From the NCBI GenBank assembly GCA_017415165.1, contig JAFQIY010000072.1, positions 1 to 64,000 on the forward strand: 64,000 nucleotides of DNA. The letters are read 5' to 3'. The position numbers and the translations under genes were made by a program. Under the pieces are notes generated by a model. That model saw nothing but the letters and a program-made list of their open reading frames with translations. It made no database searches and was not told the origin of the DNA. Numbering within the stretch: position 1 is the first letter of the stretch; every line of letters begins with the position of its first letter. Below, in pieces: positions 8,865 to 16,601 of this stretch. The stretch is from Oscillospiraceae bacterium (GTDB lineage Bacteria; Bacillota; Clostridia; Oscillospirales; Ruminococcaceae).

Positions 8865-8897
8865 ATCAGCAGCCCCAAATCCCCCGGGACTGCTGAT
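8865..8897 (-). terminator. Terminator of spoVG (possibly bidirectional)
   Basis: ATCAGCAG (8865-8872) pairs with CTGCTGAT (8890-8897). On the minus strand the hairpin is followed by TTTTTATC. It lies between convergent genes and could also stop the NUDIX transcript. Confidence 0.75.
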
Positions 8898-8940
8898 AAA
8901 ATCATCTCTCCTATATGATCCGAAAAATTACAAATGCGGA

Positions 8941-9237
8941 TTAAAGACCTGCTTCTTCAGCTTCAGCCTCAGCCTGCATCTGTTCAATGTGGCGAGTGTA
9001 AGCGTCAAGAATCTGGTCTTCAACAAGCTTACGAGCGTCAGGGGAAATCGGATGTACGATATCTCTGAAAATGCCGCTTTCGTCCTTTCTGCTTGGCATT
9101 GCAACAAATAATCTCTCATCGCCCTGTACGACCTTGATGTCGTGTACAGCAAGCATATTATCAATTGTGATAGAGATTACTGCGCGGAGTCTGCCGTCCG
9201 GAATAATTTTTCTGATTTTGATGTCGGTGATGTTCAT
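8941..9237 (-). CDS. spoVG: SpoVG, RNA-binding regulator
   Basis: The 98-residue protein has the conserved SpoVG core: DIKIRKI at the start, then DGRLRAVISITID, LFVAMPSRKD and IVHPI. SpoVG is a small nucleic-acid-binding regulator. In Bacillus it affects septation and sporulation, and elsewhere virulence and capsule genes. Length matches the family. AAGGAGG sits 8 bp before the ATG. The C-terminal tail is an acidic Glu/Ala stretch, as in many orthologues. It is divergent from murC with an AT-rich 183-bp gap, in which I could not fix a promoter with confidence. Confidence 0.96.
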   Translation of the reverse strand: MNITDIKIRKIIPDGRLRAVISITIDNMLAVHDIKVVQGDERLFVAMPSRKDESGIFRDIVHPISPDARKLVEDQILDAYTRHIEQMQAEAEAEEAGL

Positions 9238-9420
9238 TAGTAACGTCCTCCTTGGTTATTGCTTTTATGTGATATATGACTTACAAGAATATTATTAGAC
9301 ACATTTTGGAATTTTATACAGTATGAAAAATAAAATTTTGTTAATATTATATATCACGGTAAACATTATAACATAATATTCTGAACGAAATTCATAAAAA
9401 AAATTTGCGGGGTGTATTTT

Positions 9421-10809
9421 TTGAATAAAGAAATTATTAACAATAGCAAACATATCCATTTTATTGGCATCGGCGGAAGCGGTATGTACCCCCTTGCACA
9501 GATACTTCACAGCAGAGGTTATTACCTGACAGGCTCTGACAATAACGAGACTGAAACCCTGCAGGCTGTCCGTGAAATGGGCATTCCCGTTTTCCTCGGA
9601 CAGCGTGCCGAAAATATAGAAGGTGCAGACCTTATCGTGCACACGGCAGCAATTCTTCCCGATAATCCTGAGCTTATCGCCGCAAAGGCAAGCGGAGTTA
9701 CAGTGCTTGAAAGAAGCGAACTGCTGGGACTTATCACAGAGGAATTCGGCAACGCAATCTGTGTCAGCGGTACTCACGGCAAAACCACTGTAACCTCTAT
9801 GATTACGCAGATTTTAGTTGAAAATAATCTTGATATAAGCGCTGTTATCGGCGGAAAGCTCCCGCTTATCCACGGTAGCGGACGTGCGGGCAAGAGCGAG
9901 GTTATGGTGTGTGAAGCCTGCGAATTTCAGGATCACTTTCTTAATCTTGCGGTTGATACAGCGGTTATCCTCAACGTTGACGAGGATCATCTCGACTATT
10001 TCAAGAATCTCGATAACATCATAAAGTCGTTCCGTAAATTCTGCGAAAATACCACAAAGACAATCATTATCAACGGAGGCGACGAGAATTCAATGAAGGC
10101 TGTCCGCGGCATTGAGGGCAAGGAAATAATCACTTTCGGATTTAATAAGGAGAACGATTATTCTGCCGATAATATCGTGCTGAAGGGACTTGTTACCGAG
10201 TTTGACGCTTATTGTCACGGCGAATGTCTCGGCAGGGTCACACTTAATGTTGCAGGCAGACATAACGTGCTGAATGCACTTGCGGCAATCGCTGCTGCTG
10301 AAAGCGTTGACGTGCCGTTTGGCAATATAAAGAGCGCACTTTACAATTTCCGAGGTGCAGGCAGACGCTTTGAAAAGTACGGCGAGGTAAAGGGCATAAC
10401 TGTTGTTGACGATTACGCTCATCATCCTGCTGAAATTGCTGTAACACTCAATTCTGCTGTGAAGCTTGGCTATAATAAGGTATGGGCAGTGCACCAGCCT
10501 TTCACATTCTCCCGTACATCGCTTCTGCTGGACGATTTCGCTGAGGCACTTGCAATCGCCGACAAGGTTGTTCTTGCGGCAATTATGGGCGGACGTGAGA
10601 AGAATACAATCGGTATACACACCAAATCCCTTGCTGAAAAAATCGAGGGAAGCGTTTATTTTGAAGAAGAAGAACACGACGCAAACTTTGAGCTTGTTGC
10701 ACAGTACGTTGCGGAAAATGCCGAGGAGGGTGACCTCATCGTTACACTCGGTTGCGGCGACGTAAACAAGGTGGCACGAAGAATTTTAAAGCTTTTGGAG
10801 AACAAATAA
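9421..10809 (+). CDS. murC: UDP-N-acetylmuramate-L-alanine ligase
   Basis: MurC adds L-alanine to UDP-MurNAc in the cytoplasm, the first amino-acid step of peptidoglycan precursor synthesis. The sequence shows the N-terminal dinucleotide-fold GIGGSGMYPLA, the ATP loop SGTHGKTTVTSM near residue 117, DEDHLDYF, and the C-terminal DDYAHHPAEI. I prefer the TTG at 9421 (462 residues) because GCGGGG lies 8 bp upstream; a GTG at 9412 adds three residues but has no ribosome site. It heads an operon with lexA (22-bp gap), a CPBP protease and a small ORF, an uncommon partnership for murC. Confidence 0.94.
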   Translation: MNKEIINNSKHIHFIGIGGSGMYPLAQILHSRGYYLTGSDNNETETLQAVREMGIPVFLGQRAENIEGADLIVHTAAILPDNPELIAAKASGVTVLERSELLGLITEEFGNAICVSGTHGKTTVTSMITQILVENNLDISAVIGGKLPLIHGSGRAGKSEVMVCEACEFQDHFLNLAVDTAVILNVDEDHLDYFKNLDNIIKSFRKFCENTTKTIIINGGDENSMKAVRGIEGKEIITFGFNKENDYSADNIVLKGLVTEFDAYCHGECLGRVTLNVAGRHNVLNALAAIAAAESVDVPFGNIKSALYNFRGAGRRFEKYGEVKGITVVDDYAHHPAEIAVTLNSAVKLGYNKVWAVHQPFTFSRTSLLLDDFAEALAIADKVVLAAIMGGREKNTIGIHTKSLAEKIEGSVYFEEEEHDANFELVAQYVAENAEEGDLIVTLGCGDVNKVARRILKLLENK

Positions 10810-10831
10810 CTGAACAGAAAGGGAGATTGAA

Positions 10832-11410
10832 ATGAACGAAAAGGAAAAAAGAGTATTTGAGTACGTTAAGGAAAGAATTGAGGAGGGTTATGCTCCGTCT
10901 ATCCGTGAAATCTGCTCTGCACTCAATATCCGCTCCACATCAACCGCGGCAAGATATGTGAACACCCTCGTTTCCGAGGGATACCTCGACAAGGTTGACG
11001 GCTGTAACCGTGCTATCAAGCTTGCAGGCAAGGGTGCGGCAAAAATTCCTCTCGTTGGTACAATTACCGCAGGTCAGCCTATTACTGCGGTTGAGGATAT
11101 TACTGACTACATAAATTTTCACGAGCCCAAGAGCTACGCAGGTGAGCTGTTTGCGTTGAAGGTAAGGGGCGAAAGTATGATTAATGCCGCTATTCTGGAC
11201 GGCGACATCGTTGTTGTGGAGAAGTGCTCCACAGCACGCAACGGCGAGATTGTTGCTGCTATGGTTAACGGTGAAGAGGCTACTGTAAAGACTTTCTACA
11301 AGGAGGACGGTCACTATCGCCTTCAGCCTGAAAACGACACTATGGACCCGATTATTGTTGATGAATGTGAAATTATCGGTCGTATCGTTGCAGTTATAAG
11401 ATATATGTAA
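10832..11410 (+). CDS. lexA: LexA repressor
   Basis: The 192-residue protein has an N-terminal winged helix (APSIREICSALNIRS, residues about 20-35) and a C-terminal self-cleaving peptidase domain. The Ala-Gly cleavage site is in TITAGQP near residue 80. The catalytic Ser is in GESMIN near 114, and the Lys in ATVKTFY near 152. LexA represses SOS genes and is cleaved when RecA filaments form. The ATG follows AAGGGAG. It is cotranscribed with murC and the next two genes. I did not find a convincing GAAC-N4-GTTC box directly upstream, which fits its position inside an operon. Confidence 0.95.
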   Translation: MNEKEKRVFEYVKERIEEGYAPSIREICSALNIRSTSTAARYVNTLVSEGYLDKVDGCNRAIKLAGKGAAKIPLVGTITAGQPITAVEDITDYINFHEPKSYAGELFALKVRGESMINAAILDGDIVVVEKCSTARNGEIVAAMVNGEEATVKTFYKEDGHYRLQPENDTMDPIIVDECEIIGRIVAVIRYM

Positions 11411-11434
11411 AAGCACAAAGGAGAATGACAATAA

Positions 11435-12442
11435 ATGAATTACACAACACCCCCTCCGCAGATGTACTATCCTCAGGATTTTACACCTGACAAGGAGGAA
11501 AAAAAGAAAATACGCAGAAACTTCAATACTATAGGAATTGTGCTGCTTGCGGCGTATATCCTTACTGTGGTTATCTGCAATGTTTGCTACAGAATTTTCT
11601 GTTCCGACATTATTGTCGATGATGACGGAATGACTGTAATCGGTTTGAAAGAAGCCATTATCGGCGGCTGTTTTCCTGCGCTTGTTTCAATGCTTACTTT
11701 CGGCGGCTACTGCCTTTTTACACGGTACAGACCAAGTGAGCTTTTCCGCACGGAAAAAGTAAAGGGCGGAGAGGTTTTCCGTTATGCGCTGATTATCCTT
11801 ATGCTTCAGCAGGTTTCTTTCTTCTGTACCCTGACAATTTCCAATGGCTTGTATGCCATCGGACTTGAAGTGCCTGCAATGAATATGGTTTATGAGCACA
11901 CCCCTGCGGTGTATGCGGCGGACGTAATCGCTTCGGTTATTCTTGCACCTATCGGTGAGGAACTTATATACAGAGGTGTAGTGCTCAGATGCAGTGCAAA
12001 GGTGAGCCAGCGTTTTGCAATTTTCTTTTCTGCGTTTATTTTCGGTATTATGCACGGTAATCCGTATCAGTTTGTGCTGGGTTTCCTGCTTGGTATTCCG
12101 CTTGCGATTATTACAATCCGCACAGGTTCGCTTATTCCTGCAATTATTTGTCATATGGCAAACAATGCAGTTGCGAGTATTCCGTCAATTGTGGGTTATT
12201 TCAATGAAAATGCTTCTTACGCAATAAATGTAATTTATATTCCGCTGTTCCTGATTATAGGTATGTTTGCGTTCATCCCCGAAGTTGTTTCGGGACGGAT
12301 GAAGCTTCCTGAGTACACGGTGTATCACCGCAAACGCACATTTCCTGTAGCAGTCACTTCCTGGAGTATTATAGTTATGATGGTTCTGTATATTCTTGAA
12401 TTAATTACAAGTATTCAGCCGATTGCAGTTCCTCCCGCATAA
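11435..12442 (+). CDS. CPBP family intramembrane metalloprotease
   Basis: The 335-residue membrane protein has about eight helices. The CPBP (Abi/CAAX-protease) motifs appear in order: GEELIYRG near residue 175, FGIMHGN near 205, and HMANN near 240. The Glu pair and the His residues are the expected metal ligands. Family members cleave prenylated or small peptides in the membrane, process bacteriocin-related peptides or control anti-sigma factors. The N-terminus is a cytoplasmic Pro-rich and then Lys-rich segment. It follows lexA by 24 bp with AAAGGAG, so it belongs to the murC operon. Confidence 0.9.
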   Translation: MNYTTPPPQMYYPQDFTPDKEEKKKIRRNFNTIGIVLLAAYILTVVICNVCYRIFCSDIIVDDDGMTVIGLKEAIIGGCFPALVSMLTFGGYCLFTRYRPSELFRTEKVKGGEVFRYALIILMLQQVSFFCTLTISNGLYAIGLEVPAMNMVYEHTPAVYAADVIASVILAPIGEELIYRGVVLRCSAKVSQRFAIFFSAFIFGIMHGNPYQFVLGFLLGIPLAIITIRTGSLIPAIICHMANNAVASIPSIVGYFNENASYAINVIYIPLFLIIGMFAFIPEVVSGRMKLPEYTVYHRKRTFPVAVTSWSIIVMMVLYILELITSIQPIAVPPA

Positions 12443-12461
12443 AATCGAAAGGACATTCAAT

Positions 12462-12620
12462 ATGGAAAAAGAAGTTATATTGGACGGAAGCAATGATGTG
12501 CTTTCTCAGACAAACGGTGACAGGCATAATCTTATTCCCGATGAAAGCTTCTGGGCGGAGGACGCCAAGGAGGAACTTGAAGAATATATCGAGTCACAGG
12601 GAATTCATATCAGACAATAA
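12462..12620 (+). CDS. Small acidic hypothetical protein
   Basis: A 52-residue ORF begins at the ATG at 12462, 8-9 bp after AAAGGA, and ends just before a strong terminator. It is acidic (many Glu/Asp) with no membrane segment. The end EELEEYIESQGIHIRQ is likely helical. I do not recognise a family. Its ribosome site, position 19 bp after the CPBP gene and closeness to the terminator support it as the last gene of the murC-lexA operon. A longer reading frame upstream overlaps the CPBP gene and is unlikely. Confidence 0.6.
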   Translation: MEKEVILDGSNDVLSQTNGDRHNLIPDESFWAEDAKEELEEYIESQGIHIRQ

Positions 12621-12627
12621 ATTTCAA

Positions 12628-12659
12628 AGTGCTGTAATAAAGGTTACAGCACTAATTTT
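12628..12659 (+). terminator. Terminator of the murC-lexA operon
   Basis: AGTGCTGTAA (12628-12637) pairs with TTACAGCACT (12644-12653) around a 6-nt loop, followed by AATTTTTT. Confidence 0.9.
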
Positions 12660-12671
12660 TTAAAAAAACTA

Positions 12672-12700
12672 TTTACAATTATTAATAAATATGTTATAAT
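12672..12700 (+). promoter_or_regulatory. Promoter of the cobU-like/pilT operon
   Basis: TTTACA and TATAAT are separated by exactly 17 bp. The next start codon is about 60 bp downstream. Confidence 0.8.
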
Positions 12701-12760
12701 GTGTACCAAGTGGTTACTATTGACAATTTTGAAAATATTGATTGAAAGGGATGGTACAGA

Positions 12761-13306
12761 ATGTCAAAAACTATGTTGGTTACAGGCGGCGCTGCCAGCG
12801 GTAAAACCAGATGGGCAGTATCATATTTTGCAGCTTGTGACTATGTTCTTTACCTTTGTGTGACAGATGCGGTTGACAATGATACAATGAGCAGAATTGA
12901 ATACGGCAACAAGCAGAATTTTGTTGAGTGGGATATCAAAACAAATGCTGACTGTAATCTTGCTGATTACGTTACTGACCATAAGTTTGTAATCCTCGAT
13001 AATCTTGCTGCTTATGTTTCAAAGGTTATTGACAAAATGTGTCCAAATCCTGAGGATATGACTGTTGAACTGAAAAAGGAAATCGAAAAGAAAATTATAG
13101 ATGATATTTCTGCAATCTACGACCAGGTAATGGTTATCGACGGAAGTATGATTACAATTACTCTTGAGACAGGCTTCTCCGTTATGCCGAATAACCGTGA
13201 ACAGCAGAATTTCAGGGAAATTCTCGGTACGGTAAACCAGCGAATCGCTAATATGTCCAATGAGGTTTACCTCTCCGCAAGCGGTATCCAGTTCAAAATC
13301 AAGTAA
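12761..13306 (+). CDS. CobU-like P-loop nucleotide-binding protein
   Basis: The 181-residue protein resembles CobU (adenosylcobinamide kinase/guanylyltransferase). It has a P-loop LVTGGAASGKTRWA at the N-terminus and the C-terminal family pattern ETGFSVMPNNREQQNFREI, then VNQRIANMSNEVYL. In CobU a histidine in an HRxxRP-like segment accepts GMP; at the matching place here I read RIEYGNKQNF, without histidine. So transferase activity is doubtful and it may be a repurposed kinase or nucleotide sensor. No other cobalamin gene is near. It is cotranscribed with pilT (24-bp gap). The start follows GAAAGGGA. Confidence 0.75.
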   Translation: MSKTMLVTGGAASGKTRWAVSYFAACDYVLYLCVTDAVDNDTMSRIEYGNKQNFVEWDIKTNADCNLADYVTDHKFVILDNLAAYVSKVIDKMCPNPEDMTVELKKEIEKKIIDDISAIYDQVMVIDGSMITITLETGFSVMPNNREQQNFREILGTVNQRIANMSNEVYLSASGIQFKIK

Positions 13307-13330
13307 ATTTACATAGAAAGGAAAATTGTT

Positions 13331-14383
13331 ATGACATTTGAAGAATTTATTATGCAGGCAAGAGAAATGAATGCTTCCGATATTCATCTTACAGTAGGCG
13401 CTCCTACAGTTGCACGTGTAAACGGCGAGCTTGTAAAGTTCGGCGACCTTTCCGATGTTGTTGTAAACCGTACAATCCGTTCAATTCTTTCCGCTGAGCA
13501 GGAAAAGCTTCTCACAGAAGGCAGCGATATCGACTTCTGCTTCGAGCTTGCAAACGGCGCAAGACAGCGTGTTAACGTATTCCGTCAGAGCGGCAGACTT
13601 GCAGCTTGTATCAGACTTCTCAACGATAAAATCCCAACACTTGAGGAGCTGAAAATGCCGCCCGCACTCAGCGAGCTTGCTCAGAAGAGAAGAGGTCTTA
13701 TCCTTGTAACAGGTCCTACAGGTTCAGGTAAGTCCACAACACTTTCCGCTGTTATCAATCAGATTAACCAGAGCCGTGCTTGTCATATCATTACAATTGA
13801 AGACCCTGTTGAATATAAGTACACACAGGCTAAGGCTACTATCCATCAGCGTGAAATCGGCAGAGATGTTCCTTCATTCAGCTACGCGCTCAGAAGTGCG
13901 CTCCGTGAAGACCCTGACGTAATTCTCGTTGGTGAAATGCGTGACTTTGAAACAATTTCCCTTGCAATGACAGCTGCTGAAACAGGTCACCTTGTTCTTG
14001 CAACACTCCATACTTCAAGTGCAGCACAGACAATCGACCGTATCATTGACGCTTGTCCTGTTGACGCTCAGGAACAGGTTCGTGCTCAGCTTGCAAATAT
14101 GATTCAGGGTGTTATCGCTCAGAACCTTGTTCCTACAACAACCGGAACAAGAGTCGCTGCTCTTGAAATTATGCTTGGTACAGACGCTATCAAGAACCTT
14201 ATCCGCGGCAATAAAATTCCTCAGATTGAGTCCACGCTCCAGACTTCAAAGGGAATGTGCACACTCAACGACAGCCTTGCAAAGCTGTATAAGAAGGATC
14301 TTATTTCCTACGAGACTGCTCTTGAATACAGTACAGACCGTCAGGAGCTTGAAAAGACACTCCAGTCAATGGCAGGCTTCTGA
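13331..14383 (+). CDS. pilT: Type IV pilus retraction ATPase PilT
   Basis: The 350-residue hexameric ATPase depolymerises type IV pili and powers twitching. The start ASDIHLTVGAPTVARVNGEL is the PilT N-terminal domain. Walker A GPTGSGKSTT lies near residue 130. The Asp box and Walker B fall in DPDVILVGEMRD, and the signature His box is GHLVLATLHTSSA. The C-terminal part is complete. No pilin or assembly gene occurs in the window, so this is a detached pilT with a CobU-like partner upstream. Adhesive type IV pilins are known from Ruminococcus albus, which makes a role in fibre attachment plausible. Confidence 0.94.
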   Translation: MTFEEFIMQAREMNASDIHLTVGAPTVARVNGELVKFGDLSDVVVNRTIRSILSAEQEKLLTEGSDIDFCFELANGARQRVNVFRQSGRLAACIRLLNDKIPTLEELKMPPALSELAQKRRGLILVTGPTGSGKSTTLSAVINQINQSRACHIITIEDPVEYKYTQAKATIHQREIGRDVPSFSYALRSALREDPDVILVGEMRDFETISLAMTAAETGHLVLATLHTSSAAQTIDRIIDACPVDAQEQVRAQLANMIQGVIAQNLVPTTTGTRVAALEIMLGTDAIKNLIRGNKIPQIESTLQTSKGMCTLNDSLAKLYKKDLISYETALEYSTDRQELEKTLQSMAGF

Positions 14384-14403
14384 TAAAATTCAATACAAAC
14401 CAA

Positions 14404-14437
14404 TGTCCTTATCACTTGCTGATAAGGACATTTATTT
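14404..14437 (+). terminator. Terminator or attenuator between pilT and the HD gene
   Basis: TGTCCTTATC (14404-14413) pairs with GATAAGGACA (14421-14430), followed by TTTATTT. The next ribosome site starts about 10 bp later, so read-through would feed the HD nucleotidase gene. Confidence 0.75.
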
Positions 14438-14448
14438 GCGAGGTAACT

Positions 14449-15033
14449 ATGGAAGAAAAAAAGTTTTTTGCAATTATTTCACGAATGAAGTACATCAACC
14501 GCTGGGGTCTGATGCGTAATACCATTACTGAAAATATCAGCGAGCACAGCCTTGAAACGGCTTTTATTGCGCATCTGCTGGCGCTTTACCGCAATGTGCG
14601 TTTCGGCGGAAATGTTGACCCTGAAAGAGTTGCGCTGTTAGCTATGTATCACGATGTAACTGAAATCATCACGGGTGATTTGCCGACTCCTGTCAAATAT
14701 TACAACAAGGAAATCAAAGCTGAGTACGACCGCGTGGAGAAAATTGCCAAGGAAAAGATGATAAGCTATCTTCCTGATGATTTGCAGGAGTATTACCGTC
14801 CGCTGTTGGGTAAGACTGATGAGGAAGCTGAGCTGTGGCAGCTGGTGAAGGCTGCGGACAAGCTTTCGGCGCTGATAAAATGTCTTGAAGAAAAACAGAT
14901 GGGCAATATGGATTTTACTGCGGCGGAAAAAAGCACGCTGAAGTCAGTCCACGAAATGAATTTACCCGAAGCGGAGGAATTTATCAAGGAATTCCTGCCG
15001 TCATACGGTCTGACCCTCGACGCCCAGATTTAA
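14449..15033 (+). CDS. HD domain protein, YfbR-like 5'-deoxynucleotidase
   Basis: With the ATG at 14449 (GAGGT about 5 bp upstream) the protein has 194 residues. The layout matches YfbR: RMKYINRWGLMRN, then SEHSLETAFIAHLLA, with the HD pair in MYHDVTEIITGDLPTPVKYY. YfbR removes phosphate from deoxynucleoside 5'-monophosphates and helps keep nucleotide pools in balance in the cytoplasm. The metal ligands (His, His-Asp, later Asp in VKAADKLSAL) are present. It lies directly after the pilT terminator and may be expressed by read-through, as no clear promoter is visible in the short gap. Confidence 0.85.
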   Translation: MEEKKFFAIISRMKYINRWGLMRNTITENISEHSLETAFIAHLLALYRNVRFGGNVDPERVALLAMYHDVTEIITGDLPTPVKYYNKEIKAEYDRVEKIAKEKMISYLPDDLQEYYRPLLGKTDEEAELWQLVKAADKLSALIKCLEEKQMGNMDFTAAEKSTLKSVHEMNLPEAEEFIKEFLPSYGLTLDAQI

Positions 15034-15037
15034 CTGC

Positions 15038-15066
15038 TTTACAAGTGCCTGTATATATGCTATAAT
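15038..15066 (+). promoter_or_regulatory. Promoter of the serine-hydrolase lipoprotein gene
   Basis: TTTACA and TATAAT are 17 bp apart, ending 29 bp before the ATG. Confidence 0.8.
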
Positions 15067-15094
15067 TTCTGTGTTAATGAAGGGAGTGAGCAGA

Positions 15095-16360
15095 ATGAAT
15101 TTGAAATATACAGCGGCAATATTGGCTGGTGCAATGCTTCTCTCCGCCTGCTCACAAGTTGATACAGAAATTTATGAAACAACCACAGCAACCGAAACAA
15201 CGAATGAGTTGACAACAGCTACACCTGTAAATTCTGAAGAAACAACTATGTCCGAAACAACCTCAGAAACGGTTGCAGAGCTTGCAGCGGAGGAGACAGC
15301 TGCAGAAAAAATCACCGTATATGATTTGCCTGACGAGTTTTACAGCAGGCTTGACGAAATCGTTGATAGCTATGACCACTTTCTTTATTACGACATTTCT
15401 ATGTCCTATTACGATATTGAAACAGGTTTTTCTTTGATTATCAATCCCGATAATCACTACTATCTTGCTTCGGTTATGAAAGCACCGTATATGCTTTACA
15501 TATACAGACTTGCGCTGAATGGTGAGGCTGACCTTGAAGAAAAGCTTGTGTACACCGAGGCTTTCAGGCGTGAGGGTACTGGTGTGCTGAAGGAAATGGA
15601 GTACGGTACGGAATTTACCATTGAGGAGCTTATCGGGTACTGTCTTGAAGAAAGTGATAATTCAGCTTTTGCGATGCTAAGGGATAAATTTCCTGAGGAA
15701 GGATATGTTGACTACATAAAATCCCTTGGAGTAACTCACACAGATGATGCAAAAGCTCTCAATCAGCCGCAGATTTGCGGTGAAACAGCAATTGTTTTTT
15801 CCCGTGCTATATATGATTTTATTGAGGAGCAAAATCCGTACTCCGAAAATTTGCGCTACCATATGACTCACAGCCGCAATGCAATGATTTACGGCGGCGA
15901 GGGTGATGAAGTGGTACGCAAATACGGCTGGCACGGCGGCAATTTCCACGATATGGCGATTGTGTACGGCGAAAAACCGTATCTGCTGACAATTATGACA
16001 AATCTTGATTTACTGGAAATTGAGTACCGTGAATATTGTATTTTCAGGGATTTGTCCAAGCTGATTGCTGAATACAGCACTGCTCTTGCCGAAGCAGAGG
16101 GCGAGGGAGATATGATGATTATACAGATACCAAGAATGGAGGTTGAGGAGATGAACTTGCCTAAGGACCCTTATATGCTGCTGAGTGTTCTTAATATGAA
16201 GCTTAGGGACAGCTACAAAAGCTTTGAGGATTTATGTGAGGATATGGATGCAGACGCGGCGGAAATAACTTCCGCAATGGAAAAGCTTGGTTACGCTTAT
16301 GATGAAAAGCTGAACCAGTTTGCAGCAATTCCCGAAGAAACAGAAAAGCCGCAGGAATAA
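15095..16360 (+). CDS. Beta-lactamase-fold serine hydrolase lipoprotein
   Basis: Starting at the ATG at 15095 (GGGAGTGAG upstream) the protein has 421 residues. A lipobox LLSAC puts the lipidated cysteine at residue 19. A Thr/Glu-rich linker follows to about residue 85. The domain then shows class A beta-lactamase landmarks: SVMK near residue 126 and SDN in EESDNSAF near 187. The third motif (KTG) is not obvious; KYGWHGG sits in about the right place. It is therefore a penicillin-binding-like hydrolase on the outer face of the membrane, with doubtful beta-lactamase activity. A C-terminal acidic region of about 100 residues has no family I recognise. Confidence 0.8.
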   Translation: MNLKYTAAILAGAMLLSACSQVDTEIYETTTATETTNELTTATPVNSEETTMSETTSETVAELAAEETAAEKITVYDLPDEFYSRLDEIVDSYDHFLYYDISMSYYDIETGFSLIINPDNHYYLASVMKAPYMLYIYRLALNGEADLEEKLVYTEAFRREGTGVLKEMEYGTEFTIEELIGYCLEESDNSAFAMLRDKFPEEGYVDYIKSLGVTHTDDAKALNQPQICGETAIVFSRAIYDFIEEQNPYSENLRYHMTHSRNAMIYGGEGDEVVRKYGWHGGNFHDMAIVYGEKPYLLTIMTNLDLLEIEYREYCIFRDLSKLIAEYSTALAEAEGEGDMMIIQIPRMEVEEMNLPKDPYMLLSVLNMKLRDSYKSFEDLCEDMDADAAEITSAMEKLGYAYDEKLNQFAAIPEETEKPQE

Positions 16361-16369
16361 TTCCTGCGG
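16349..16369 (+). terminator. Hairpin spanning the stop codon
   Basis: CCGCAGGAA pairs with TTCCTGCGG and the loop is the TAA stop codon of the serine-hydrolase gene (16358-16360). There is no strong T-run after it, so it is a weak terminator or an mRNA 3'-end protector. Confidence 0.5.
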
Positions 16370-16386
16370 TAAATTTGAAAAAATAC

Positions 16387-16415
16387 TTGCATTTCAATGG
16401 CAAATGTGATATAAT
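16387..16415 (+). promoter_or_regulatory. Promoter of tRNA-Ser
   Basis: TTGCAT and TATAAT are spaced by 17 bp, ending 12 bp before the first base of the tRNA. Confidence 0.8.
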
Positions 16416-16427
16416 AACTTTTGTTGT

Positions 16428-16516
16428 GGAGACGTATCGAAGTGGTCATAACGGGGCTGACTCGAAATCAGTTAGGGAGTAATCCCCCGCGAGTTCGAAT
16501 CTCGCCGTCTCCGCCA
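16428..16516 (+). tRNA. tRNA-Ser (anticodon CGA)
   Basis: The 89-nt gene has acceptor arms GGAGACG (16428-16434) and CGTCTCC (16506-16512), followed by G and an encoded CCA (16514-16516). The anticodon loop is CTCGAAA, giving CGA, which reads UCG serine codons. A long variable arm (around 16470-16490) is typical of class II tRNA-Ser. The T-loop GTTCGAATC is normal. It has its own promoter and terminator. Confidence 0.96.
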
Positions 16517-16520
16517 ATCA

Positions 16521-16552
16521 AAGCAGTTCGTTGCAAACGGGCTGCTTTTTTA
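16521..16552 (+). terminator. Terminator of tRNA-Ser
   Basis: AAGCAG (16521-16526) pairs with CTGCTT (16542-16547), followed by TTTTT. Confidence 0.75.
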
Positions 16553-16601
16553 TTGCAAGTAAAAGCGGTACAAGGAATTTTATCCTTGTACCGCTTGAAT
16601 T

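Noticed and set aside
9295..9777. Minus-strand ORF opposite murC
   Set aside because: No ribosome site, and it overlaps conserved murC motifs; codon pattern follows the murC frame.
15095..16360. Antibiotic-resistance beta-lactamase
   Set aside because: SxxK and SDN are present but a KTG motif is not clear, and lipoprotein anchoring with a C-terminal acidic region suggests another serine hydrolase role.
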